Source of the DNA: Populus alba
Lineage: Eukaryota > Streptophyta > Magnoliopsida > Malpighiales > Salicaceae
NCBI RefSeq assembly: GCF_005239225.2
Contig: NC_133294.1
Location: 5,059,576 to 5,123,575 of the forward strand
Direction: 5' to 3'
Length of the DNA stretch: 64,000 nt
The position numbers and the translations under genes are program-made. Positions 13,713 to 25,501 of the stretch are shown one piece after another. A model generated the notes under the pieces. The model ran no database searches and was not told the origin of the DNA. It saw nothing but the letters and a program-made list of their open reading frames with translations. Numbering within the stretch: position 1 is the first letter of the stretch; every line of letters starts with the position of its first letter.

Positions 13713-16150
13713 ACTCACTAACTTGTTGACTCTTTTCCTGCTGCCGATTTGGCATTTCATGCTTATCCGAAGATCTTCCTTCTGCTTACTTTATGCTTTT
13801 GGAGAGAATCCTTTCTGCCTTGTCCATTGGTCAATCATACATTTGGCATCCTAGATGAAGTTTTCATCATGGTTATCAAACCCGATCTAGAAACTGATCC
13901 AGATAAAAAATTAAATCTTAAGTTACACAAATTAATTCAGATCAACTCGAATCAACTAGAATTTTTTTAAAAAAATTAAAATTTTAATATTTTATATAAA
14001 AAACATTAAAAAACAATTCATATGAATAATAAACTATATATATTATAAATAATAAAATTTTAAAAAATATTTCAAAAGGTTTTTTTACCACCGTTGAAAA
14101 ATATTATATTAGTATGTTATTCTTTTAAGTTGAAGTATTTAAATAAAAAAAAAAATTTAGCCCACATTGAAAAATATAACTTTTTTCTTATGAGCATAGA
14201 GTATTATAGTAAAAGGTTTCAAATTTCATATTAAAAAAAAATATATTATTCTAGTATTTATATAGTAAACTTTAAAAAGGGTTAATAACCAACTAAAAAA
14301 TATAAAAGAAAATGAATGTTTGGCTAGGAGAAAAAACACATTTAAAAAAAAAAAACAGGTCTCAATCGGGTTTTGCTGGTTAACGGGTTAACCATGTTTT
14401 TGCTCATATCAGTCTTTTACCTTACACATTTTTTTTAAAAAATTCATAATTAGATCAAATAAATTGATTTTATTTTAATGAGATGTTTTAAAAAATAAAC
14501 AACAACAAATAAAACCAATGTCTTTTTTTTGAAAAAGTGATCATGGTCACTTAAAAAAATATATATTTTTAAAAGAATAAGGATAAAAAAGAATAAGAAA
14601 ATGACCTAAAAATTGATGCATTGTGCATCGTTGCTTTACAAAATCAAGGACGAATTCGATGATACATACGGTTGGTAGGCGACGAGAAAATTGTAAATGG
14701 TCAAGAAATTTAAGATGGTTGGGAACTGGAAAAGAGTCTTGTTCTAGCCAATAAGAGGCTGATGGCTTCATTTCTTTTCTTTTTTAAAGATCAGATACAG
14801 CTTTGAAAAAAGAGTTTTTCTTTCCTCTAAAACATTTTGTTATTGGATATGCAGCCCTTTCCATGAATCATCAAGTGATTAGAACGCGTTTTCACACATC
14901 ACCTTCAGAAGAATATTATGGAAATGAACACTGCAGATCACAGCAATTCAGCAAATGTGTAATTGAAGATCACGTCAAATCAGCAAATGATTCTGGGACA
15001 CGAGAATTTTCCAGTATTTTCTTGTTATTATAATGAAATGAAAAAGAAAAATCAAATCAAATCAGAAAAATAACAAAAGAATTTAAAAGAAAGAGAATTA
15101 AAATTGATATAGAAAAAAAAAATTAATTTAAGGGTGAAATTGCAAAGAAAAATAACTTTAACAAAAAGGCTAAATAATTTAAACAAATAAGGACCAAATT
15201 GAAAAAAACAATATACATAAATTGGATTAGTAGATAAAATTAAAAAAAAAAGTTAAAAAAAAAAAACCAAGAAAAAAATATTAAAAAAATTAAGATTAAA
15301 CTTGAAATACCACCAATAATAAAGATTAAGCTAACATTTTCGAGAGAGAAAAAAATAAATACACAACAACTATTGTAATGACATTTAAAATCAATATTTT
15401 ATAAAAATTAAATTCGTGTCATAATTTATGAAATAATAAAATGTCTAATTATTTTTTGTAATAGAAATGATAGGTTGAAATAATTAGTGGTATTTTTTTA
15501 AAAAAATATTTTATTAAAAAAATTAAATTATTACTCAAAAAAAATATTTAAAGATTTTGGCTGCTAAGAAACACGACGGGCTTAGAATGGATGGCCATTG
15601 ACACGTGTCATTAGGATTTAAAAAAATAATAGTGGATTGATTTGGATCTAGATCACAATGTTTGATATTCAAGCAACTTCAACGAGATAATTTTCAACTT
15701 TGGAGGCTCAAATTAGTTCATAAAACTTTTTTTTTTCATTTCAATCATATACCCTTGTAATTATCTATCTTTATTCAATAAAACCCTTAAATAAACTCAA
15801 CCTTTCCCATCTAGCAGAAATCTTACCCAAATTGAATTTCCAATTCCTTTCAACTTTACATGTTCGCCACAAATACATAGATTAGTATCATTTCCAAAGA
15901 ATTTGGCTAATACATATCCATGCTTTACTCTTTATAATCCTATTTGCGTTTGAAAGAAGAAGATTTTGGTTACAATTGTTGAATAGTTTAAGCTGCGAAA
16001 GATGACTTCCCTGTATTGTTTATAGGTTGACTAAGGTGATAAAGACGATCTTTCTTAGAAAGCTCCTTTTCACGAGAAGTTCAATGACTCCCAACCAGAG
16101 TTGATATAATTGACTGATTGGAATCATTTTGTTCCCACGTAAGAAAGAAC
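13713..16150. other. Intergenic, AT-rich, no gene seen
   Basis: Mostly A/T runs. Small frames at 14547-14771 (-) and 14803-15033 (+) show no recognisable domain. One ACACGTGTC palindrome at about 15601 is isolated. Nothing else supported. Confidence 0.55.
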
Positions 16151-16169
16151 AGGAAGTGGCCATTGCAGA

Positions 16170-16199
16170 CAATGACGTGCATTTATTGAATGGTCAATA
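16170..16199 (+). promoter_or_regulatory. Conserved upstream block of receptor copy 2
   Basis: A caatgacgtgcatttattga block followed by atggtcaataattcat, about 110 bp before the ATG. It is very similar to 19887-19920 upstream of copy 3. The long shared flank indicates that copies 2 and 3 are recent tandem duplicates including their promoters. Confidence 0.5.
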
Positions 16200-16298
16200 A
16201 TTCATAAACTAACAAGGCTTTCATTCCCATCAAGATCAAGCATTTAGCCAATTTTTTTTTGTCTTTTAAATAACTTTTGTGCTACCAAAGTTACAATC

Positions 16299-19200
16299 AT
16301 GGATCTTGGCAGCTGCACATCCATGATAGTTCTTCATCTAATACTAAATTGTTTTTGTTTGGAATTTGGAGCTTCCATAGATACCATTTCATCGTCTCAG
16401 TTCATCAGAGATCCTGAAACTATAGTCTCCGCTGGGAAAAAGTTTGAACTGGGATTTTTCAGTCCTGTTAATTCCACAAATCGTTATGTAGCTATATGGT
16501 ACAGTAATATTTCTATTACAACTCCAGTTTGGGTGGCTAACAGAAAGAAGCCACTCAATGATTCTTCTGGGATCATGACAATTTCTGAAGATGGAAATCT
16601 TGTTGTTTTGAATGGTCAGCAAGATATTCTCTGGTCATCAAATGTCTCGACTGGAATGAATGATTCAAGAGCGCAGCTTATGGATGATGGAAACCTTGTC
16701 TTGGGTGGGAGTGAAAATGGGAACAGCTTATGGCAGAGTTTCCAGGAACCTTCAGATACTTACATTCCACAGATGAGACTTGCTGCTAATTCCAAAACAG
16801 GTAAGAAGACGCTACTAACATCATGGAAAAGCCCTTCAGATCCGTCCATCGGAAGCTTCTCTTTGGGGTATTGATCCCTCGAGCATTCCTGAAATAGTTC
16901 TTTGGAATGATAGTCGTCCAATCTGGCGTACTGGTCCCTGGAATGGTCAGGTTTTTATCGGAGTCCCCGAAATGAATTCTGTTTATCTTGATGGATTTAA
17001 TCTTGCGGATGATGGAAATGGAGGTTTTACTCTAAGTGTAGTTTTTTGCTGATGAGTCTTATATCACCAATTTTGTTTTTGAGTTCTGAAGGAAAATTTG
17101 GACAAGTAGATTGGGATGATACGAATAAGGGATCATGGAGATATCAATGGGAAAGTGTTCAAGATGAGTGTGATGTTTATGGCAAGTGTGGGTCATTTTG
17201 CAAGCTGTGATGCAAAAGAACTCACCAATTTGCAGTTGCTTGAAAGGTTTTGAACCAAAAAATGCCGATGAGTGGAATAGCAGAAACTGGACTAATGGTT
17301 GTGTTCGAAGGAAAGCGATGCGGTGTGAAAGAATACAAAATGGTGGTGAACTGGGAAAAGAAGATGGATTTTGAAGCTGGAGAGAGTGAAAGTGCCAGAC
17401 TTTGCTGAGTGGTCATCTTCGATTACTGAACAAAAATGCAGATATGACTGCTGGAATAATTGTTCTTGTGTAGCTTATGCCTATTATACTGGTATATATT
17501 GTATGTTATGGAGGGGAAACTTAACTGATATAAAGATGTTTTCTAGTGGAGGGGCAGATCTTTACATTCGCCTTGCTTATACAGAACTTGGTAAGCGTTT
17601 CATTTTCTATCCAATTCTCGTTTACAATGTTGCGTTCAAACCATTTCCTGTTACAGAAAATTACTGATAAACTAACTTCGTTATTCAAATGGAAAGGTGA
17701 AGAAACTTGATCTTTTGCCCTAGTTTTGCTTTTGCCAAATTTAAAGATACCACAATTTGTTTTCTGCAGATAATAAAAAGATAAACCTGAAAGTAATTAT
17801 CAGTTTAACAGTGGTCGTGGGAGCCATTGCCATTGCGATCTGCGTGTTTTATTCCTGGAGATGGATAGGTAAATTGCATGTTAGTATTAGCTTGCTGGAA
17901 TTTCTTAAACATTCTCAAGTTTCATTCAAAAGTAAAATGAAATGTACAAGTGATGCTTACTTGTGGATTTAACCAGAAAGGAAGAGGACAAGCAAGAAGG
18001 TATTATTACCAAAAAGGAAGGATCCAATATTATCGGACGAAAACGTGATCCAAGACAACTTGAACCATGTTAAACTTCAAGAACTACCTCTGTTCAGTTT
18101 ACAAATGCTGATAGCTGCAACAGACAACTTTAATACAGCCAATAAGCTTGGGCAGGGTGGATTTGGTCCAGTGTACAAGGTAATGCTTGTGTTGTGGAGG
18201 AGTTTTTATGGTTCATTGAACTGAACAGCTAGTTTATTGGATTGATTGAACTTGCAGGGAAAATTCCCAGATGGGCAGGAGATAGCTCTGAAAAGACTGT
18301 CAAGAGCATCTGGACAAGGGCAAGAAGAATTTACGACTGAGGTTGTGGTGATTTCAAAACTGCAAAACATATGAATTCTCGTGAGACTTCTTGGATGCTG
18401 CGTTGAAGGAGAAGAGATGATGTTGGTTTATGAGTACATGCCAAATAGGAGCTTGGATGCTTTTCTTTTTGGTTAGAGCTTTTGCCTTATCTCTTAAGTA
18501 AATAGTAAATACATTACAGTTTTCCAGATTCCCAACCAGATATGCGGTTTAACATATTAGAAGCAGATTAACATCTTTCATGGAGTCTTTTGTTTAGCCT
18601 CACGAATTTTATCTTGCGCTGCTATTTGTCTAGATCCTTCAAGAAAACACCTTCTAGATTGGAAAAAACGTTTCAACATTGTCGAAGGAATCTGTCGAGG
18701 TCTCCTTTACCTTCACAGGGATTCTAGGCTGCGGATTATTCATCGAGATCTGAAGGCAAGTAACATCCTACTAGACCAAGAACTGAATCCAAAAATCTCA
18801 GATTTCGGAATGGCTAGGATATTTCGTCGCAATGAAGACCAAGCTGACACTGGAAGGGTTGTTGGAACATTGTAAGCACTGTTCCGTTAGCGATTCTTAT
18901 CCTGTTATCTTTCCTTTTTTTGTTTTTGTTTTTTGAAATCTATTTTTTTGTTGATGCAGCGGCTATATGTCCCCTGAATATGCCATGGAAGGTCGATTTT
19001 CAGAGAAATCCGATGTCTTTAGCTTTGGAGTTTTGTTGTTAGAGATTATAAGTGGAAGGAAAAATACCAGTTTCTATGGAAACGAGGAGGCTTTGAGCCT
19101 GCTAGGATATGTATGTCCATCCAACTCCTTGTTTTAATGATACAAAATTATTAAAACTGCATTAACTTCAGCATATTTCTTGACTTCTCAGGCCTGGAAA

Positions 19201-19505
19201 ATTGTGGAACGAGGGGCAACATTGCAGCTCTGGTAGATCCTGGAATTTCATATCCTTTCTTTCCGCGAGGAGATTTTTCGTTGCGTACACGTTGGTTTGC
19301 TATGTGTTTCAGGAATTTTGCAAAAGACAGGCCAGCTATATTCACTATCATTTCCATGTTAAATAGTGAAATTGTGGATCTTCCCACTCCCAAGCAACCT
19401 GCATTCTCAGAAAGGCGGAGTGAGCTAGACACAGCGTCTCTCCAGCACGACCGGAGGCCAGAATCCGTCAACAATGTCACGGTTACACTTCTTTCCGGCC
19501 GATAG
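16299..19505 (+). pseudogene. S-domain receptor-like Ser/Thr kinase, copy 2
   Basis: Exons 16299-17590, 17770-17868 (transmembrane), 17977-18179, 18258-18471, 18634-18871, 18960-19110, 19192-19505. The start MDLGSCTSM gives a hydrophobic signal peptide, then B-lectin (NRKKPLNDSSG, SEDGNLVVLNG), S-locus glycoprotein and PAN regions. Kinase motifs [30 protein letters not shown] and [20 protein letters not shown] are kept. The first break is a +1 at about 16865. Further single-base indels lie near 17045, 17075, 17197 and 17373 (-1), with a TGA at 18372-18374 in exon 4 and three +1 slips in exon 7. Most are in short homopolymers, so sequencing error is a real alternative to decay. The nearest relative is copy 3. 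An AATAAA lies at 19646-19651. Confidence 0.85.
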
Positions 19506-19886
19506 ACAAAATTCATGACATGATTGTTTTTCTGCTGGGCTTGCAGCTGGTCGGCCATTTGTAAAAGTTTCAACGCTGAATTTTTTAGGCATATCAAAGT
19601 AATGGCAAGATATTGATAATGTATATTTTAATTCCATTTTTTTGCAATAAATTTTCAATTTATTTCATTTTATCAATTCATCACTCTCATTCTCCATCTT
19701 GTAACCATGGTTGGTTTGGCATGGTCTAAATTAACCCTAATGTGAACTCGCCTTGGCAAATACATACGTGTTCGTCAATTATGTAGACTCTGACCAACTC
19801 AATGTCAGAATCAGAGTCTACATAATTGACCAACACCTATATATTGCCCAAGGAAAGGATGACGGCAGGAAGTGACAGCTGAGCTA

Positions 19887-19920
19887 CAATGACAAGCATA
19901 TATTGAATGGTCAATAATTC
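19887..19920 (+). promoter_or_regulatory. Conserved upstream block of receptor copy 3
   Basis: caatgacaagcatatattga followed by atggtcaataattc, about 100 bp before the ATG, aligned with the block before copy 2. Shared 5' flank; function unknown. Confidence 0.5.
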
Positions 19921-20008
19921 ATGATATAATAAAGCTTTAATTCCAATCAAGAACAAGCACTTGGCCAAATATTCGTTTTATAATTTTTGTGCTTCTAAAT
20001 ATACAACT

Positions 20009-23000
20009 ATGGATATTGGCAGATTCACATCCACAATAGCTTTTCTTCTAATACTATATTGTTTTTGTTTGGAATTTGGGAGCTTCCGTAGATACCATTA
20101 CATCATCTCAGTTTATCAAAGATTCCTGAATATATTAGTCTCTGCTGGGAAACAAGTTCAAACTGGGATTTTTCAGCCCTGTTAATTCCACAAATCGTTA
20201 TGTAGCGATATTGGTACAGTAATATTTCTATTACAACTCCAGTTTGGGTGGCTAACAGAAATACGCCACTCAACGATCTTCTGGGATTATGACAATTATC
20301 TGAAGATGGAAATCTTGTTGTTTTGAATGGTCAGAAAGAAATTCTTTTGGTCATCAAATGTCTCGACTGGAATGAATGGTTCAAGAGCGCAGCTTTTGGA
20401 TGATGGAAACCTTGTCTTGGGAGGGGTGAAAATGGGAACAGCTTATGGCAGAGTTTCCAGGAACCTTCAGAATACTTACATGCCAAAGATGAGACTTACT
20501 GCTAATTCCAGAACAGGTAAAAGACGCTACTAACATCATGGAAAGCCCTTCAGATCCATCGATCGGAAGCATCTCTGGTGGTATTGATCCTTCAAGAATT
20601 CCTCAGTTTTACATTTGGAATGGTAGTCGTCCAATCTGGCGGACAGGTCCCTGGAATGGTCAGGTTTTTTATTGGAATTCCTGAAATGGTATCTGTTTAT
20701 CTTGATGGATTCAATATTGCAGATGAAGGAAATGGAACTTTTACTCTAAGTGTTGGTTTCGCTAACGAGTCTTTAATCAGCAATTATATCCTGAGTTCTG
20801 AAGGTAAATTCGGAAAAGTAGTTTGGAGTGATACGGAGGGGTCATGGAGATACGAGTGGAATTTTCCTAAAGATGAGTGTGATATTTATGGAAAGTGCGG
20901 TCATTTTTGGAAGCTGTAACCCACAGGATTCACCAATTTGCAGTTGTTTAAAAGGTTTTGAACCAAAAAATGCAGACGAATGGAATAATGGAAATTGGAC
21001 TAATGGTTGTGTTAGGAGGAGGGAATTGCAATGTGAAAGAACACAAAATGGTGGTCAAGTGGGCAAAGAAGACGGGTTTTTGAAACTGGAGAGGATGAAA
21101 GTGCCAGACTTTTCTGAGTGGTTATCTTTCGACATCCGAACAAACTTGTAAAAACGAGTGCTTGAATATTAATTGCTCTTTGCATAGCTTATTCATATTA
21201 TCCAGGTTTGGATGTATGTTATGGAGGGAAACTTAACAGATTTAAAGAAGTTTCCCATAAAAAGCGGCAGATCTGTACATTCGCCTAGCTGATTCAGAAC
21301 TTGGTAATTTTTTCTTTCTCTGTCCAATATTCACTTCCTTTTTAGCAGTATTCGTAGCTGTTGGTAATAAACTAGCTTGTCTTTTGCAAATTCTAAAACA
21401 TACCGCTATTTGTTTTCTTGCAGATAATAAAAAAGATAAACCTGAAAGTAATTATCAGTTTAACAGTGGTTGTGGGAGCCATTGCCATTGCGATCTGTGT
21501 GTTTTATTCCTGGAGGCGGATAGGTAAATTTTATGTTGGTATTAGCTTGCTGGAATTTCTTAAATATTCTCAAGTTTCATTCAAAAGTAAAATGAAATGT
21601 ACAAGTGATGCTTATTTGTGAATTTAACCAGACAGGAAGAGGAAAAGCAAGAAGGTATTCTTATCAAAAAGGAAGGTAGGATATCCAATATTATCAGATG
21701 AAAACATGATCCCAGATAACTTGAACCATGTTAAACTTCAAGAACTACCTCTGTTTAGTTTACAAACGCTGATAGATGCAACAGACAACTTTAATACAGC
21801 CAATAAGCTTGGGCAGGGTGGATTTGGTCCAGTGTACAAGGTAAAATTGATTTTGATCCAATGGAGTTGTTATGGTTAATACTGAATTGAACATCGAATT
21901 ATACAATAGGTAGAAATTTTGCAGGGAAAATTGTCAGATGGACAGGAAATAGCTGTGAAAAGACTCTCAAGATCATCTGGACAAGGATTCGATGAATTTA
22001 TGAATGAGGTTGTGGTGATTTCTAAACTGCAACACAGAAATCTTGTAAGAATTCTTGGTTGTTGTGTTGAAGGAGAGGAAAAGATGTTGCTCTATGAATA
22101 CATGCCGAATAAAAGCTTGGATGCATTTCTTTTTGGTTAGGCAATTTTCATATCTCCAAAGTGATTACCATCGTTTATCTAGTCATTTATTTACCCTCAC
22201 ACATTTCTTTTGCGCTGCACTTTGTCTAGATTCTCTTAGAAAGCAACTTCTAGATTGGAAAAATCGTTTCAAAATCGTGGAAGGAATCTGTCGAGGTCTG
22301 CTTTACCTTCACAGGGATTCTAGGCTACGGATTATTCATCGAGATCTGAAGGCTAGTAACATCCTACTGGACCAAGAACTGAATCCAAAAATTTCAGATT
22401 TCGGAATGGCTAGGATATTTGGTAACCACGAAGACCAAGCTAACACTAGAAGGGTTGTTGGAACATAGTAAGTACTGTTCCATTATCGATTCCTGTCCTG
22501 TTATCTATCACTTTTTTTTTCTTTATGAAATCTATTTTTTGGTGATGCAGCGGCTATATGTCCCCTGAATATGCCATGGAAGGTCGATTTTCAGAGAAAT
22601 CCGATGTCTTTAGCTTTGGAGTTTTGTTGTTAGAGATTATAAGTGGAAGAAAAAATTCCAGTTTCTATGGAAACGAGGACGATTTGAGCCTGCTAGGATA
22701 TGTATGTCCATCCAACTCCTTGTTTTAATGATAAAAAATTATTAAAACTGCATTAAATTCAGCATATTTCTTGACTTCTCAGGCCTGGAGATTGTGGAAC
22801 GAGGGCAACATTGCAGCTCTGGTAGATCATGGAATTTCATATCCTTCTTTCCGCGAGGAAATTTTTCGTTGCGTACACGTTGGTTTGCTATGTGTTCAGG
22901 AATTTGCAAAAGACAGGCCAGCTATATTCACTGTCATCTCCATGCTAAATAGTGAAATTGCGGATCTTCCCGCTCCCAAGCAACCTGCATTTTCAGAAAG

Positions 23001-23091
23001 GCGGAGTGAGCGAGACACAGAGTCCCCCCAGCACGACCGGAGGCCAGAATCCATCAACAACGTCACCGTTACACTTCTTTCCGGCCGATAG
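20009..23091 (+). pseudogene. S-domain receptor-like Ser/Thr kinase, copy 3 (kinase half open)
   Basis: Exons 20009-21303, 21424-21523, 21632-21840, 21925-22135, 22230-22467, 22551-22701, 22783-23091. Exon 1 starts MDIGRFTST and has many single-base indels from about 20085 on; the transmembrane exon has one extra A (100 nt against 99 in copy 2). Exons 3-7 are fully open and phase-consistent: [69 protein letters not shown], ending NNVTVTLLSGR. The kinase half therefore looks functional while the lectin half does not. Either the ectodomain decays under relaxed constraint, or the first 1.5 kb is poor-quality sequence. Homopolymer bias favours the second reading. Confidence 0.85.
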
Positions 23092-25380
23092 ACAAAATTC
23101 ATGACATGATTGTTTTTCTGCTGGGCTTGCAGGACCGGTCATTTGTAAAAGTTTCAAAGCTGAATTTTTTAGGCATATCAAAGTAATGGCAATACTTGCT
23201 AGAAGAATACAATATATCCTATGCAAACTAGTTATAGGCTGGATCATCATAAAAATAATCAAATCACAGCACTTCCAACTCTTGGTGGCAAAAGTCAGAT
23301 TTTTGCTGCTAAGACTGTCAGAATTGGCTGGTTCTTGGTGACCTGACGGGTGTGTAACTGATGCTGTAATTAGTCTTGAGTGCAAGAACATGGTATACAG
23401 ATTTCCTTTTCTTTTGAGACAGCATGATGATGATGGGCAATACTTAATCGATAATTGCTAAGCTTCTTGTTTTTTCCCTTTTTGGCAAGAACATTACTGA
23501 TTCCAATGTGCCATTTGCATTGCATCATCTGGTTTCTGGTAATTAGTTTAGGGATCTTCCTTGCCTTGTGTTTATGGAACAGCAAAGGCACTGTTCTTTG
23601 TGGATGGAGAGGATGTTTCTTCCGTCATCTAAAGGGGAAGATTGAATGGGATTAAATTGGGAGGAAATTAAATCGTCGTTAGAATCACAAAAGCTGATCA
23701 TATCTCATCAAAAAAACAAAAATAAAAATGGAGGAAAGTCTTAATTCAAATAATTAAAACAATTTTTTTTTTCCTGCAATCTTTCTAATCATTTTAAAGT
23801 CATCCCTAAGAAGATTTTTTTTCAATATTAAAGATGTTTTTAGTATATAAAAAAGATATTTTTAATGTCTTTAAATTCTTAGATGATTTCTAAAATTTTC
23901 TTGGTATCTCAATAAGGTTGTCTTAATTTGCTCACTATAATTTTTTTAAAATTTTATTTTTGGTTTCATAGGAAAAAATAGTTACAAAAAAGAGAGGAAA
24001 ATCACATTTATATCCATCAAAATTTACAAACATATCCATCTCCTCCTCAATAATTTATTTTTTTGAACCCTCTCATTCATCCTTCTATCTCTTCTTTTAA
24101 CTAGAGGAATATGCATCTAACATTTGACTTTTCGAAATGAGCTGGTGTCAAATTTCTATTTCTACATCAACTCTTAAAAGGTTTTTAGAGTTAGCTTGGA
24201 ATTGAATTTTAAACAGTATTTTAAAAAAATTTTTGAACTTTGAAAAAAATTATTTCAAACAACATTTTCATAAAAAATAATTATTTTTATATTTTTTTAA
24301 ATCATTTTAATATATTATATCAAAAATAAATTTTTTTTTAAATAAAAAATATATTATTTTATTATATTTCTACCATATTTTCAAAAACATGTTATAAAAA
24401 TGTTCTAAAAGAATATAAATAAATAACAAATTTGGGCTTGAAAGTACTAGACCTCTAATTCCATATTTGTTAAAGTTAGTTTTGATGGGCTAGTTCTTAA
24501 CGCAGGTCAGGCCCATCTTGATGTTGGTCCAAAGTCACTTTTCAGCAATGTATGGTTACAGGTTGGTTTTGCAACTGTAGCAGTGCTCATCACAATACCA
24601 AAAAAAAAAAAAACAGTAAGTTTTAGGCTCTTGGCCTTAACAGATCATAGCAATTGACTTGGTCATTAAGAATGTTATTTGTCAAAATATTATTACTAAA
24701 AAAACGATATTTCAACTTTGAAATTAAATGATTAGTGCCATCATGATGTACCCAGGAACATTTATAATGCAAGAAAACATTACATTAGAGAGTTATATAG
24801 ACATGTTCTTCACATAGTTTGACTATGACTATATCAGTTAATATAAAACAAGAAACGTTTGAATACTGTTTGAAAGTTTAAAATGATTTTTAAAAAATAT
24901 ATTAAATTTTTTTGTATTTTTTTTATATCAGTATATCTAAATTATTTAAAAATCATATACAAAAATATTAATTTAATACTTTTTGAAATAAAAAACAATT
25001 AAAAAGATTACGAACATGCACTGTAAAATCCTCATGAAGTAGGTGGATGAATTAAACATTCCACGAGTAGTAAAATACTTGTCAGGATGTCCACACGTTA
25101 GTGACATAAAGGGACACTGATGTTCTGTGCTTTGGTCACAATTCTTGAATAATTTAAGCTGAAAACAAGACTTTTCTGGTTTATTTTTTGCCCCAATTGC
25201 GAGATAATTTGTACCTCCCATAAAAATTTCAGACGGCATGTTTGAAATTAGAGTACACAAATTTGACATTGCTGACTTCAGGATGGATATTTTTTAACGC
25301 TCCATTTGGTTTTTTTAAAAGTAAAAATGGCTTTGATAGAAACGAGAAGCTCTGGAAAAAAAATTTGCAAGTCCGCAGTA
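23092..25380. other. Intergenic, no gene seen
   Basis: 3' flank of copy 3, still similar to that of copy 2 for about 100 bp, followed by AT-rich DNA. Stretches at about 24230-24420 and 24870-25000 have the alternating A/T texture common in plant MITEs, but I could not define terminal repeats. No credible gene. Confidence 0.5.
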
Positions 25381-25408
25381 AAGTAAAAGGAATGGAAGCC
25401 ATTGATGT

Positions 25409-25440
25409 CAATGGCATGCATACTTTGAATTGCCAATGAC
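25409..25440 (+). promoter_or_regulatory. Conserved upstream block of receptor copy 4
   Basis: caatggcatgcatactttga, then attgccaatgac, about 90 bp before the start; more diverged from the copy 2/3 version. Probable shared 5'-flank element. Confidence 0.4.
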
Positions 25441-25501
25441 TCGATCTAATAAAACTGTTCGTTCTTATCAAGCACAGGCAACAATTACCAAATATTCATC
25501 A

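Noticed and set aside
15595..15615. Isolated ACACGTGTC palindrome as a regulatory site
   Set aside because: A single G-box-like word far from any gene start in AT-rich spacer; expected by chance.
23455..23655. 66-codon hydrophobic frame downstream of copy 3
   Set aside because: No homologue recognised, no splice or start context, opposed by an equal minus-strand frame; treated as chance.
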